This document shows, in pieces, positions 11,584 to 21,346 of a stretch of 64,000 nt of DNA. Where the stretch lies: positions 1 to 64,000 of the forward strand of contig JAPLDT010000102.1 of the NCBI GenBank assembly GCA_026391315.1, given 5' to 3'. The first letter of the stretch is position 1. Each line of letters begins with the position of its first letter. The DNA comes from Bacteroidia bacterium (GTDB lineage: Bacteria; Bacteroidota; Bacteroidia; Bacteroidales; Prolixibacteraceae). Both the position numbers and the translations under genes were made by a program. The notes under the pieces were generated by a model. It was not told the origin of the DNA. It worked only from the letters and a program-made list of their open reading frames with translations, and made no database searches.

Positions 11584-14406
11584 ATGAAGCGAATCTCTCT
11601 TTTTATTCTATTTCTGGTTATCACAGGAGGCTTGTTAGCGGCTGGCCCAGTTCAAACATTGCAAAACGGCATGAAGGTTTCGCCCCAAAAAGGAGCGGCC
11701 AGGACCATTGAAATAGGAGTTGTAGATAGCCGGATTATTCGTGTTCAGGCGTCGCCTGAAAGCGTTTTACCTACCTTTTCAAGTCTCTGCGTTTTGCCGG
11801 GATTAACAACAAAAACTCCTTTTAAAGTAACAAGCGATGCGCGGTATGCCCAACTATCTACCAATGAACTTATGGTGAAAGTTTCCCTGCTTACAGGTGA
11901 AATATCATTTTTGGACAAATCGGGGAAAGTATTGCTTCAGGAGGCAAGCAGTGGGAGAAGTTTCAAACCCTTTTCCGTTGAAAACGACAAAGGCTACACC
12001 ATGCAGCAGGTTTTTACCGGCACGCCCGGAGAAGCGATCTATGGGTTGGGACAACATCAGTCAGATGACTTCAACTATAAAAACAAAAGTGAAGATCTGT
12101 TCCAGTACAACACGAAAGTGTCGGTACCTTTCATTATCTCGACCAACAATTATGGGATTTTGTGGGATAATTATTCGCAAAGCAAATATGGAGATACACG
12201 TGACTACAAAGACCTGAACCAGTTTGCCCTTTACAACAAAGAGGGTAAAGAAGGTTCCTTTACGGCTACATATACTCTAAAAGACCGGGCTCCTATCATT
12301 CGCCAGGAATCGGCGATAGATTACGAGAACCTGACAACGGTTAAGAAATTTCCGGCCGACTTCAATTTCAACGATGGTTCAATCGTTTGGGAAGGATCCT
12401 TCATTGCCAACAAAACTGATATTTATAAGTTCAGCCTCTACTATGCCGGATACACAAAGGTGTGGCTCAACGATTCGTTGGTAGTAACCGAACGCTGGAG
12501 GACTTCATGGAATCCGAACACCTATAGGTTTTCCTTCCCGTTGGTAAAAGAGAAACGCACCAAAATCAAACTGGAATGGAAACCCGACGGAGGCATTTCA
12601 TACATTGGGCTTAAAGCGCTCTCTTCATGTCCGTCAGAGAAAAATGGCAACATATCCTTCTGGTCGGAAATGGGCGACAAGATGGACTATTATTTCATCG
12701 CTGGCGAAAACATGGACAATGTGATCAGCGGCTACCGCACCCTGACAGGCAAGGCGAGCATTATGCCGAAATGGGCCATGGGTTACTGGCAAAGCCGCGA
12801 ACGTTACAAAACACAGGACGAATTGCTGAACGTTGTAGCTGAATACCGCAAGCGGAACATCCCGCTCGACAATATCGTGCTTGACTGGAACTACTGGCCC
12901 GAACCTGCGTGGGGTAGCCATCAGTTCGATCTTTCCCGTTTCCCCGATGCAAAGGGCATGGTGGATTCGGTACATAAAGAGAATGCCCATATCATGATAT
13001 CGGTATGGCCGAAGTTCTATGCCACCACCGATCACTTCAAACAATTTGAACAAAAAGGGTGGATGTATATGCAGGCTGTGAAAGACAGTATCCGCGACTG
13101 GATTGCTCAGGGATATGTCGGATCATTTTACGATGCTTATAGTGCCGGGGCACGTAAGTTGTTCTGGAAACAGATGAAAGACAACCTTTACGTAAAAGGA
13201 TTCGATGCATGGTGGATGGATGCCTCTGAACCGAATATCAGGGATTGTACAGATATGGTATATCGCAAGAAATTGTGCGGACCGACTGCATTAGGATCGT
13301 CCAATAAATATTTCAATGCCTATGCCCTGATGAATGCAGAAGCAATTTACGACGGACAACGCGAAACGGAGAACAACAAACGCGTCTTTTTACTGACCCG
13401 GTCAGGTTTTGCCGGTTTACAACGATATTCCACGGCAACATGGAGTGGCGACATTGCCACCCGTTGGGAGGACCTGAAAGCACAAATTTCGGCGGGTCTC
13501 AACTTCGGCATGTCGGGCATTCCATTCTGGACAATGGACATCGGCGGTTTCTGCGTGGAAAAACGTTACGAAAACGGACAACGGGAATTTGATAAAACAG
13601 GTAACGAAAACAACGACCTGAAAGAGTGGAGAGAACTCAACCTGAGATGGTTCCAGTTTGGGGCATTTTGCCCGTTGTTCCGCAGCCATGGACAATTCCC
13701 CTACCGCGAAATATATAACCTTGCCCCTGAGAATCATCCGGTTTACAAAAGCCTCGTTTACTACGATGAACTGCGTTATCGTCTGATGCCTTACATCTAC
13801 TCTTTGGCAGGTATGGCCTATCACAACAATTACACGCTGATGCGATCGCTGGCAATGAGCTATACCACGGACAAACAGACGTACGGTATAAGCGACCAAT
13901 TCTTGTTAGGTTCGGCATTGATGGCATGTCCCGTCTATACTTACAAAGCCCGTAACCGGAAAGTTTATTTTCCGACCGGCACTGACTGGTACGATTTCTA
14001 TTCAGGCAAACTCATTGCCGGAGGAATGAAAAAGATCGTAGACGCTCCGTTGGAACAAATTCCGCTCTTTGTTCCGGCTGGTTCCATCCTTCCGATAGGA
14101 CCTGTCATGCAATATACTTCAGAAAAGAAGGCCGACAACATTGAAATTCGGGTTTACCTTGGTAAAGACGGGAAATTTAGTCTGTACGAAGATGAAGGTA
14201 CCAACTACAATTATGAAAAGGGCGCTTTTTCTACCATCAGTTTCGAATACAACGATGCTGAAGGTACGCTTACCATTGGCGACCGCAGAGGCAGCTTCGA
14301 AGGTATGCTGAATAACCGGATATTTCGTATTATTTCCGTCGGCAAAACAACATCAGAGCCAAAAACCGTTCAGTATAACGGCTCCAAAACGGTCGTAAAA
14401 CTGTAA
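11584..14406 (+). CDS. GH31 alpha-xylosidase-like enzyme with inserted PA14 domain
   Basis: 940 residues with a signal peptide. Order of domains: N-terminal beta-sandwich (about 25-225), PA14 insert (about 235-342, FSLYYAGYTKVWLND), GH31 barrel (about 360-700) and C-terminal beta domains. The nucleophile is Asp546 in WWMDASEPN and the acid/base is Asp623 in TWSGDIATRW. GH31 enzymes with a PA14 insert are known from Bacteroides xyloglucan loci, where they remove alpha-1,6-xylose from the non-reducing end of xylogluco-oligosaccharides. That precedent, plus the neighbouring GH5, GH42, GH29 and GH3 genes, supports the same role. Substrate is inferred from family and context. Confidence 0.9.
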   Translation: MKRISLFILFLVITGGLLAAGPVQTLQNGMKVSPQKGAARTIEIGVVDSRIIRVQASPESVLPTFSSLCVLPGLTTKTPFKVTSDARYAQLSTNELMVKVSLLTGEISFLDKSGKVLLQEASSGRSFKPFSVENDKGYTMQQVFTGTPGEAIYGLGQHQSDDFNYKNKSEDLFQYNTKVSVPFIISTNNYGILWDNYSQSKYGDTRDYKDLNQFALYNKEGKEGSFTATYTLKDRAPIIRQESAIDYENLTTVKKFPADFNFNDGSIVWEGSFIANKTDIYKFSLYYAGYTKVWLNDSLVVTERWRTSWNPNTYRFSFPLVKEKRTKIKLEWKPDGGISYIGLKALSSCPSEKNGNISFWSEMGDKMDYYFIAGENMDNVISGYRTLTGKASIMPKWAMGYWQSRERYKTQDELLNVVAEYRKRNIPLDNIVLDWNYWPEPAWGSHQFDLSRFPDAKGMVDSVHKENAHIMISVWPKFYATTDHFKQFEQKGWMYMQAVKDSIRDWIAQGYVGSFYDAYSAGARKLFWKQMKDNLYVKGFDAWWMDASEPNIRDCTDMVYRKKLCGPTALGSSNKYFNAYALMNAEAIYDGQRETENNKRVFLLTRSGFAGLQRYSTATWSGDIATRWEDLKAQISAGLNFGMSGIPFWTMDIGGFCVEKRYENGQREFDKTGNENNDLKEWRELNLRWFQFGAFCPLFRSHGQFPYREIYNLAPENHPVYKSLVYYDELRYRLMPYIYSLAGMAYHNNYTLMRSLAMSYTTDKQTYGISDQFLLGSALMACPVYTYKARNRKVYFPTGTDWYDFYSGKLIAGGMKKIVDAPLEQIPLFVPAGSILPIGPVMQYTSEKKADNIEIRVYLGKDGKFSLYEDEGTNYNYEKGAFSTISFEYNDAEGTLTIGDRRGSFEGMLNNRIFRIISVGKTTSEPKTVQYNGSKTVVKL

Positions 14407-14480
14407 AGAATAATTCTAATTGATGAGAAAATAAGGTGCATTATTAATATTCGAAAAAACGACAAAAGAACTTTCAATTA

Positions 14481-16676
14481 ATGAAAACAACAATTCTAGC
14501 CATAGTTTTGGGAAGCTCACTTATGGTTTCCGCACAACAAAAAACATCGGTTTACCTTGACGTAACCAAACCCCTGGAAGAGCGTGTGGAAAACGCTCTA
14601 TCGCTGATGACCACCAAAGAAAAGGTGGCCCTTTGTTACGCGCAGTCGAAATTCAGTTCGAAAGGGGTTCCCCGTATGGGAATTCCCGAAGTGTGGACCG
14701 ACGACGGACCTCACGGAATCCGTGAGGAAGTATTCTGGGATGAATGGGGCGGAGCCCATTGGACTAATGACTCCTGCACTGCCTTCCCGGCACTTACTTG
14801 TTTGGCAGCCACGTTCAATCCTGAATTGTCTTCGCTTTACGGCAAGTCTGTAGGTGAAGAGGCGCGCTACCGCAACAAAACCGTACTGTTAGGCCCTGGG
14901 GTAAACATTTATCGCACACCATTGAACGGGAGAAACTTCGAATACCTGGGTGAAGATCCCTATCTCAGCTCCCGAATGGTTGTTCCCTATATTCAGGGAG
15001 TTCAATCCATCGGTGTAGCAGCCTGCGTGAAACACTTTGCCCTGAATAATCAGGAAGAGTGGCGTGGACATATCAATGTCAATGTGAGTGATCGTGCGTT
15101 GCATGAGATTTACCTGCCTGCTTTCAAAGCTGCCGTACAGGAAGGGAAAGCCTGGTCAATTATGGGTTCATACAACCAGTTTAGAGGTGAACACTGCTGT
15201 CACAACGACCTGCTTCTGAACAAAATACTTAAGAATGACTGGAAATTCGACGGAGTAGTTATCAGCGACTGGGGTGGCGTTCACAATACGGATCAGGCCG
15301 TGAAAAACGGATTAGATCTTGAAATGGGAACATATACCAATGGCTTAACCACCAACGGAAATTTTCCCTATACGGAGTACTATCTGGCCAATCCGTTTCT
15401 GAAAGGCATCGAAGAGGGGAAATATGATATGGCCCTGCTTAACGACAAAGCCCGTCGTATCCTGCGTTTGATCTTCCGCACCACCATGAGTGCCAACCGG
15501 CCCTTCGGTCGGTTTGTTTCTCCGGAACACAGTGAAGTTGCACGCAAGATTGCCCGGGAGGGAATCGTACTTTTGAAGAATGACAAACAGTTTTTCCCAA
15601 TACCTGTCCGTAAATACAATAAGATAGCCGTTATCGGGGAGAATGCTACCCGCAGTTTGGTAATTGGCGGCGGTTCTTCCTCACTCAAGGTGGCTTACGA
15701 GATTTCACCTTTGCAAGCATTGACCGCTAAATACGGTAATGCACATATTGTCTACAGTCTCGGTTACGCTTCGGGGCCAGCAATGTACGGACGTGAAGAG
15801 TCATCTAAACTGAATGCTGATTCGTTGATAGCTGCTGCTACCGAAGTTGCCAAGAATGCCGATGTGGTTCTTTTCATCGGTGGCCTCAACAAGAATCACT
15901 TTCAGGATTGTGAGGGTGGAGACCGTCATTCGTACGGCCTGCCTTTCGGACAGGACAAACTGATTGATGAATTGCTGAAAGTGAACAAAAACATGGCAGT
16001 GGTTCTTCTCAGCGGAAATGCAGTGGCAATGCCCTGGGTAGACAAAGTACCTGCTATCATGCAAGGATGGTACCTGGGTTCAGAAGCCGGGAATGCATTG
16101 ACTGATGTGATCTCGGGCGAAGTGAATCCGTCTGGTAAATTGCCCTTCTCCTTCCCGAAAAAGCTGGAAGACAATGCCGCCCACTTCTTTGGCAAACTAT
16201 CCTACCCAGGAGACAGCATCAACGAATACTACAAGGAAGATATTCTGGTCGGTTATCGCTGGTTCGATACCAAAAAGATAGCGCCTCAATTCCCTTTCGG
16301 ATACGGACTTTCTTACACCAGCTTTGAGTTAAGTGCCCTTACTACAGATAAAGCGACTTATGGGAAAGGCAATATCATCAAAGTAAAATTTTCCGCTAAG
16401 AATACCGGCTCGTGTTTTGGCGCCGAGGTGGGCCAGTTATACGTAAGTGATCCTGTATGTACAGTGGCGCGTCCGGCCAAAGAGCTAAAAGCCTTCAAAA
16501 AGATATTCCTTCAACCGGGAGAGACAAAGATGGTAGAATTGAACGTGAAAGTTGCTGATTTCGCTTTCTATGATGAAGTTAGAAAGGATTGGAATGTTGA
16601 GGAAGGTGACTTTATCCTGCAATTGGGTAATTCGTCAGGGAATATTTCTCAGACATTGAAAATTGCTGTCAGATAA
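14481..16676 (+). CDS. GH3 beta-glucosidase, secreted or periplasmic
   Basis: 731 residues with a signal peptide (TILAIVLGSSLMVSAQ). The N-terminal barrel carries the GH3 nucleophile in VVISDWGGVH (Asp263). Next comes the alpha/beta-sandwich domain (EGIVLLKND, GLNKNHFQDCEGGDR), then a fibronectin-III-like C-terminal domain (VGQLYVSDP...ELKAFKKI). Length and three-domain layout match bacterial GH3 beta-glucosidases/xylosidases. It is the last gene of the hydrolase run and would finish the breakdown of backbone oligosaccharides. Only 31 bp separate its stop from the convergent MOSC-MogA gene, and no clear terminator is seen between them. Confidence 0.93.
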   Translation: MKTTILAIVLGSSLMVSAQQKTSVYLDVTKPLEERVENALSLMTTKEKVALCYAQSKFSSKGVPRMGIPEVWTDDGPHGIREEVFWDEWGGAHWTNDSCTAFPALTCLAATFNPELSSLYGKSVGEEARYRNKTVLLGPGVNIYRTPLNGRNFEYLGEDPYLSSRMVVPYIQGVQSIGVAACVKHFALNNQEEWRGHINVNVSDRALHEIYLPAFKAAVQEGKAWSIMGSYNQFRGEHCCHNDLLLNKILKNDWKFDGVVISDWGGVHNTDQAVKNGLDLEMGTYTNGLTTNGNFPYTEYYLANPFLKGIEEGKYDMALLNDKARRILRLIFRTTMSANRPFGRFVSPEHSEVARKIAREGIVLLKNDKQFFPIPVRKYNKIAVIGENATRSLVIGGGSSSLKVAYEISPLQALTAKYGNAHIVYSLGYASGPAMYGREESSKLNADSLIAAATEVAKNADVVLFIGGLNKNHFQDCEGGDRHSYGLPFGQDKLIDELLKVNKNMAVVLLSGNAVAMPWVDKVPAIMQGWYLGSEAGNALTDVISGEVNPSGKLPFSFPKKLEDNAAHFFGKLSYPGDSINEYYKEDILVGYRWFDTKKIAPQFPFGYGLSYTSFELSALTTDKATYGKGNIIKVKFSAKNTGSCFGAEVGQLYVSDPVCTVARPAKELKAFKKIFLQPGETKMVELNVKVADFAFYDEVRKDWNVEEGDFILQLGNSSGNISQTLKIAVR

Positions 16677-16707
16677 ATATCAGCTAATTTATTGATTTCT
16701 TGAATTT

Positions 16708-17640
16708 TCAGTGCTCATCAATATTGTAAAGCATCCGGAAGGAGTGTTCAACCGTTTTGAAAATCTCTTCACAATACTCCTTTACAGCCTTTGGATTTCC
16801 AGGCAGGGCATACAGTAAGGTTTTGCCGGCAACACCTGCAATACTTCTGCTCAAAAGTGCATTGGGAAATTGCATGCCGTATTTGACTCGGATCATCTCC
16901 ATGATGCCTGGAATCTCTTTGTCAATCAGTTTTTTAATGACTTCCGGAGTGATGTCGCGAGGTCCGATTCCTGTACCACCAGTGGTGAATATAATATCGG
17001 TGTTATGCTTGATCAGTAACATTAGGAGCGTCTCAAGCTGCATTTCATCATCAGGCATAACTGTATTTTCTACAGAAACAATTCGCCCGGTTTCAGAGAA
17101 GAATGTTTCAGCTAATTTTTTCAGCAAAGGGCCGCTCTTGTCTTCATAAATTCCCTGGCTTGCCCTGTCGCTTAGGGTAACAATATGTATCTGGATGGTT
17201 CTGGGATGATATTCCAGGATGTCACCCGCTTTGAGTTCGCCACCTTCCAGTACCCTGCAAAAAATACCCTCTTTTGGCATCACGCAGTTGCCGGTTTCCT
17301 GGAAGATGGCGCAATTGGAACCATGGCATTTCTTGCCAATCTGGGTAACTTCCAGTACAATTTGACCCGAAATAAGCAGGTCAAGCGGTTTCATCCGATA
17401 CAATGGGAATCCTTCGGTGGTGATGTTTTCGGCGAATTCACCATATGCAAGTTTGCGTCCGAGTGAGGGTTCACTCTTCTCGAGGCTCTCTTTCCCAAGC
17501 AGACTAACCTGTCTGTGCCATTTCCCTCCATGGGCGTCACCCTGGATTCCTTCTTGATTGAGGGAGATTTTATCTGCCGGGATTTTAATGGTTCCTTTTT
17601 TTTCGGAGATATTGACCGACAGCACTTTGATCTTTTCCAT
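16708..17640 (-). CDS. MOSC-MogA fusion protein of molybdenum cofactor metabolism
   Basis: 310 residues. The ATG at 17640 is preferred over upstream in-frame starts because it begins one base after the moaC stop and the preceding residues look non-coding. Residues 1-150 are a MOSC domain (GIQGDAHGGKWHRQVS, KCHGSNCAIFQ) and residues 155-310 are a MogA/MoaB domain (TLSDRASQG, FTTGGTGIGPRD, ALPGNPKAV). MogA-type proteins adenylylate molybdopterin before metal insertion; MOSC domains bind or carry sulfurated or pterin-bound molybdenum. Last gene of the operon. The fusion is visible in one open frame without interruption. Confidence 0.9.
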   Translation of the reverse strand: MEKIKVLSVNISEKKGTIKIPADKISLNQEGIQGDAHGGKWHRQVSLLGKESLEKSEPSLGRKLAYGEFAENITTEGFPLYRMKPLDLLISGQIVLEVTQIGKKCHGSNCAIFQETGNCVMPKEGIFCRVLEGGELKAGDILEYHPRTIQIHIVTLSDRASQGIYEDKSGPLLKKLAETFFSETGRIVSVENTVMPDDEMQLETLLMLLIKHNTDIIFTTGGTGIGPRDITPEVIKKLIDKEIPGIMEMIRVKYGMQFPNALLSRSIAGVAGKTLLYALPGNPKAVKEYCEEIFKTVEHSFRMLYNIDEH

Positions 17641-17641
17641 T

Positions 17642-18100
17642 TTAGGAGGGTATATCTGATTTTGTTTTGGAAGTGAGCTTGATCTCCCCAATTTCCATCG
17701 TTTTATCGACCGCCTTGCACATGTCATAAATGGTGAGCAGACCAACACTTACGGCTGTCAGGGCCTCCATCTCAACGCCTGTTGTTCCCGTGCACTTCAC
17801 TTCGCTGTCGAGTGTAACGCCTGTTGCGCAAAGATTTGCCTTGACCAACACCTTGCTTAAAACGATATTGTGGCAAAGAGGTATAAGTTCAGCGGTACGC
17901 TTAGCAGCCTGAATTCCGGCTATTTCGGCAATGGTTAGAACATCGCCCTTTTTAATTAGGTTTTGAGAGATTAGTTTCAGGGTCTCCGGTGAAAGGGCAA
18001 TATGACCCGTTGCTTTGGCAACCCTCAGTTGAATCGCTTTATCCCCAACATCAACCATTCTTGCATTACCCTGTGAATCGGTATGTGTCAATTCTGTCAT
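17642..18100 (-). CDS. moaC: Cyclic pyranopterin monophosphate synthase MoaC
   Basis: 152 residues, the usual MoaC size. The conserved segments IPLCHNI, KCTGTTGVEMEALTAVS and YDMCKAVDK, which line the active site, are all present. MoaC works with MoaA to convert GTP to cyclic pyranopterin monophosphate, the first step of molybdenum cofactor synthesis in the cytoplasm. It starts 6 bp after the moaA stop and is followed after one base by the MOSC-MogA start, so the three genes are probably translated in a coupled way. Confidence 0.96.
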   Translation of the reverse strand: MTELTHTDSQGNARMVDVGDKAIQLRVAKATGHIALSPETLKLISQNLIKKGDVLTIAEIAGIQAAKRTAELIPLCHNIVLSKVLVKANLCATGVTLDSEVKCTGTTGVEMEALTAVSVGLLTIYDMCKAVDKTMEIGEIKLTSKTKSDIPS

Positions 18101-18106
18101 TTTCTG

Positions 18107-18907
18107 TTATCCTCCTATGTTATAAAAACTTCCTTTACGGTTTAAACAGCCATTCAAGGGCTTGCAATCCAACGCGCTCAACAATGCTCTTTCGGCACCC
18201 AATTCGCGAACGGAAAATCGCTGTTCATCAAACAGACAAGGCATCACCATGCCATTTGCAGTCATTCTTAAACGATTGCATTGGTGACAGTTTCCGCCGT
18301 TTCCCCCTTCCACGATCGAAAATTCGCCAGTTTCCAGATTCATCTGATGGATAAATCTCACCTGAAGATTATTTTTCCTTCCAAACTCTTTGACTGCCAG
18401 GGCATCTTCTTCCAGAGACGATTCCATCACGACACAATTGATTTTTACAGGATCTAACCCTGCAAATTGTGCCGCTTCTATTCCACGAAGTACCATATTG
18501 AGATCTCCTCCACGCGTGGTTTTTTTAAACTTGTCTGGGTTGAGGGTGTCTAAGCTAATGTTGACACGGTGCAGACCGGCATCTTTTAAAGGTTGGGCAA
18601 GCTCTTCGAGCAAGATTCCGTTGGTGGTCATAGAAAGATCTTTCACCCCTTTTACAGCAGAAATCTGAGCGATCAAGGTCACGATATCCTTCCGGACAAG
18701 CGGTTCTCCACCTGTAATTCTGAATTTATCGACACCCAACGACACGGCAACCCTAACTACATCTGAAATCTCTTCGAATGAAAGAATATCCTGATGGTTC
18801 ATCAATTGTATGCCCTCTTCGGGCATGCAATAGGTACACCGCAGGTTGCAACGGTCGGTAACAGAGATCCTGAGGTAATGAATATGTCGTTTATATCGGT
18901 CGTACAC
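18107..18907 (-). CDS. moaA: GTP 3',8-cyclase MoaA, unusually short
   Basis: 266 residues against about 320-340 in typical MoaA. The radical-SAM cluster is DRCNLRCTYC (Cys20, Cys24, Cys27), with ITGGEPL and SLDTL following. The second 4Fe-4S site has C-x2-C-x13-C spacing (Cys207, Cys210, Cys224), and the protein ends in the double glycine needed by MoaA. The shortening lies between QVRFIHQMN and the second cluster, where the segment before GNCHQCNR is much reduced. All recognised functional residues remain, so it is probably active. Its start overlaps the moeA end by 17 bp. Confidence 0.92.
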   Translation of the reverse strand: MYDRYKRHIHYLRISVTDRCNLRCTYCMPEEGIQLMNHQDILSFEEISDVVRVAVSLGVDKFRITGGEPLVRKDIVTLIAQISAVKGVKDLSMTTNGILLEELAQPLKDAGLHRVNISLDTLNPDKFKKTTRGGDLNMVLRGIEAAQFAGLDPVKINCVVMESSLEEDALAVKEFGRKNNLQVRFIHQMNLETGEFSIVEGGNGGNCHQCNRLRMTANGMVMPCLFDEQRFSVRELGAERALLSALDCKPLNGCLNRKGSFYNIGG

Positions 18908-20066
18908 GGACTTGCCCTCCTTTATTAATTTTCAGTACACCTTTGGGAATTTCCATGATCAACTGTGCGTTGACATAGGAATGAATATGGGCTGAGCCAT
19001 GATACTCAACGGGGATTACTGATCCCTGATTTGTGGGGTTAGCAGGGATGAAAATCAGCTGGTCACCTTTGGCCCGTACAAACTCCTCTTCGAGTGGTAA
19101 ATACAAGGAAATAATCTCTTCATCTCTTCCCATCAACCCTGCCAGGAATGGTTTGACCATTACCTCCAGTTGAACGAATGATGATACCGGATTACCGGGC
19201 ATGCCAAAAACGAAATGGTTATCTTTCTCGCCGAAAAGCATGTGTTTACCGGGCTTTACATTCATCCCGTGAAACGGAATGTTCACTCCCAGCTTGCTTA
19301 ATATCTTTGGAACAAAGTCATAATCTCCTACTGACACACCTCCTGAAATCAGCGTTACATCAAAATCTTGAAGGGAGGAGGCCAGGACTTTCTCCAAAGA
19401 ATCCTGGTCATCACGAACAATACCAAGATATGTTGGTAATATCCCCATTTGCTGTATCTGCGCATACATTTGGTAACTGTTGCTGTTCCTGATTTTTGTA
19501 CTTCCCGGCTTTACAACGGGTTCGACCAGCTCATTGCCGGTTGAGATGATGGCGATGGAAGGGGTCCGGTAGACCAAAGGAAGCCAACAGCCAACAGAAG
19601 CAAGAATGGCAATGTGAGAGGGCAATATCTTTGTACCGCTTTTTATAACCAGCTCTCCGGCTTTTACATCTTCGCCCAACAGGCAAATATTGGTTTGGGA
19701 AGTTTTGAGGGTACACCGAACATGGTTAGCATCCAACGTTTCAACATGTTCTTTCATAACTACAAAATCGGCACCTTCAGGGACCATCGCGCCTGTCATG
19801 ATCCGTGCACACTGATTTTCTCCGATTGATTTTGTGGGGGGCGTTCCGGCTGGAATCTCTTCGATGACCACCAACGGATTTTTAAGGTCGGATTTTCTGC
19901 AGGCGAACCCATCCATGGCCGACTTGTTGAAAGGGGGCATGGCGACATCCGAATGGATATCTTCCGCAAGTATTCTGTCCAATGCATGGTACAAATCGAC
20001 AGATTCGGTTTTTTGTTTGACCGAATAAGTTTGTAAAATCGCTAACGCTTCTTCGAACGGTATCAT
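18891..20066 (-). CDS. moeA: Molybdopterin molybdenumtransferase MoeA
   Basis: 391 residues, normal for MoeA. Recognisable blocks are PPFNKSAMDGFA, RIMTGAMVPEGAD, IISTGNELV, SGGVSVGDYD, FGMPGNPVS and the C-terminal beta domain. MoeA inserts molybdate into adenylylated molybdopterin. It sits between the MobB-like gene (7 bp upstream) and moaA (17-bp overlap). No moaD, moaE or moeB is seen in the window, so molybdopterin synthase must be encoded elsewhere. Confidence 0.95.
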   Translation of the reverse strand: MIPFEEALAILQTYSVKQKTESVDLYHALDRILAEDIHSDVAMPPFNKSAMDGFACRKSDLKNPLVVIEEIPAGTPPTKSIGENQCARIMTGAMVPEGADFVVMKEHVETLDANHVRCTLKTSQTNICLLGEDVKAGELVIKSGTKILPSHIAILASVGCWLPLVYRTPSIAIISTGNELVEPVVKPGSTKIRNSNSYQMYAQIQQMGILPTYLGIVRDDQDSLEKVLASSLQDFDVTLISGGVSVGDYDFVPKILSKLGVNIPFHGMNVKPGKHMLFGEKDNHFVFGMPGNPVSSFVQLEVMVKPFLAGLMGRDEEIISLYLPLEEEFVRAKGDQLIFIPANPTNQGSVIPVEYHGSAHIHSYVNAQLIMEIPKGVLKINKGGQVRVRPI

Positions 20067-20073
20067 CCTAGTT

Positions 20074-20619
20074 CTATTTTAATTTCCATTGGTTGTCTGC
20101 TATTTCGATCGAATTTACATCAAAATCAAATTTGGGTCCATCAAAGGTAACAATACGGTCGGCAAGCGACAGAAACTTTACCGTTTCCGATTTTAAACCG
20201 ATATTTTCAGGATGTCGCATCATGAAAAATAGTCCGGGACGGATCAAATGACGCAAACCTCCCGACTCGCAAACCACCATGTTATTTGCAGGTATCCTGG
20301 TAAGAATTTCACGGAAAGCTTCCTCCAGGTACTCGTCGGTTGTCATGACAAAATAGGATTGAACTGCACCGGCTTCCAGCATCAGTGAACTATCTTTTCC
20401 GGTGGTGGCATCTCTTTCTTCCGCGATGTAGATGTTGGGTTTGTTTACGATTACTCTTCCGTTACCCGGATTTTCGTGAAAATGAGGGGTGATTTTAATT
20501 GCAACGATGGATTGACCGGAAGAGAATTTGCGGATAATTTGACAAGCTAGCGTAGTTTTTCCTGTATTTCGTCCGCTACCGGCGATGATCAGAAGTTGTG
20601 GCATCGTAAGTTTTTCCAT
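20074..20619 (-). CDS. MobB-like P-loop GTPase of molybdenum cofactor metabolism
   Basis: 181 residues. The N-terminus has a P-loop of the MobB type (AGSGRNTGKTTLA) and a later CESGGLRHLIRP segment. MobB proteins help attach GMP to molybdopterin or support delivery of the finished cofactor; their exact role is not settled. The ATG at 20619 lies one base after the stop of the permease gene; ATG at 20604 (MPQLL) is an alternative. No mobA nucleotidyltransferase is seen in the window. The family call rests on the P-loop, size and operon, and a more general P-loop kinase role cannot be excluded. Confidence 0.75.
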   Translation of the reverse strand: MEKLTMPQLLIIAGSGRNTGKTTLACQIIRKFSSGQSIVAIKITPHFHENPGNGRVIVNKPNIYIAEERDATTGKDSSLMLEAGAVQSYFVMTTDEYLEEAFREILTRIPANNMVVCESGGLRHLIRPGLFFMMRHPENIGLKSETVKFLSLADRIVTFDGPKFDFDVNSIEIADNQWKLK

Positions 20620-20620
20620 A

Positions 20621-21346
20621 TTAGAGCAGGATGAGTTTAATACTTGCCAGAAATAAAACAGAAGCGAGAAGGTATTTCAGTTGTCTGGGTTTCAATTTGG
20701 AGCTGCCTATGTAGGATCCGGCAATACCACCGACAATGCCAACTGCAATCCAGGCAATGATGCGTGGTTCCATGGAAAATCCTTTGTTTACCAGGGCGAA
20801 AAGGCCAGACAGGGAGTTTAGAAAGATAAAGAGGGCAGAGGCCGCGGCTGATTCCTTGACACTGGCCCAATGCATTTGAATGAGAAGGGGACTGAGGATG
20901 ATTCCGCCACCGATGCCGATCATTCCGGAAAAGAAACCAAGAATCGCCCCGATGATAATGGCCAGAAGAAATGGAACTGTCTTTGATTCTTCCGAAAATG
21001 CTTTGGGATTCAGCACCATTCTAGCCGTGGCGATAAGTAAAAACAGGCCAAGTACAATTTTGTAGATGGAGGGATTCACCGGGATTAAAGCTCCCAGATA
21101 GGAAAATGGAATTGATGTTACCAGGAAAGGGAGAATCAGTTTCCACCTGAAAAAGCCGGCTTTGTAATAAGAGAAAAACGCGATGGCCGATACAAAGACA
21201 TTGAGCGTTAAAGCAGTCGATTTCATAAAAATGGGGGCGACACCAAACAGTGCCAGCAGCGCGAGGTAACCTGTCCCTCCACCGTGTCCAACGGATGAAT
21301 AGAGAAATGCGATCACAAAAAGGGAAACCAAAAGCAAATATTCCAT
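20621..21346 (-). CDS. TauE/SafE-family membrane permease
   Basis: 241 residues, almost entirely hydrophobic, with about seven to eight predicted membrane spans. The glycine-rich TauE/SafE signatures are present: SVGHGGGTGYLALLALFG near the N-terminus and GFFSGMIGIGGGIILSPLL at the start of the second repeat. Family members move sulfite, sulfoacetate or other small anions. It is the first gene of the molybdenum cofactor operon and is coupled to the MobB-like gene (TAA then ATG after one base). Transport of molybdate or tungstate, or export of a sulfur anion made by a molybdoenzyme, are both reasonable; the sequence does not decide. Confidence 0.85.
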   Translation of the reverse strand: MEYLLLVSLFVIAFLYSSVGHGGGTGYLALLALFGVAPIFMKSTALTLNVFVSAIAFFSYYKAGFFRWKLILPFLVTSIPFSYLGALIPVNPSIYKIVLGLFLLIATARMVLNPKAFSEESKTVPFLLAIIIGAILGFFSGMIGIGGGIILSPLLIQMHWASVKESAAASALFIFLNSLSGLFALVNKGFSMEPRIIAWIAVGIVGGIAGSYIGSSKLKPRQLKYLLASVLFLASIKLILL

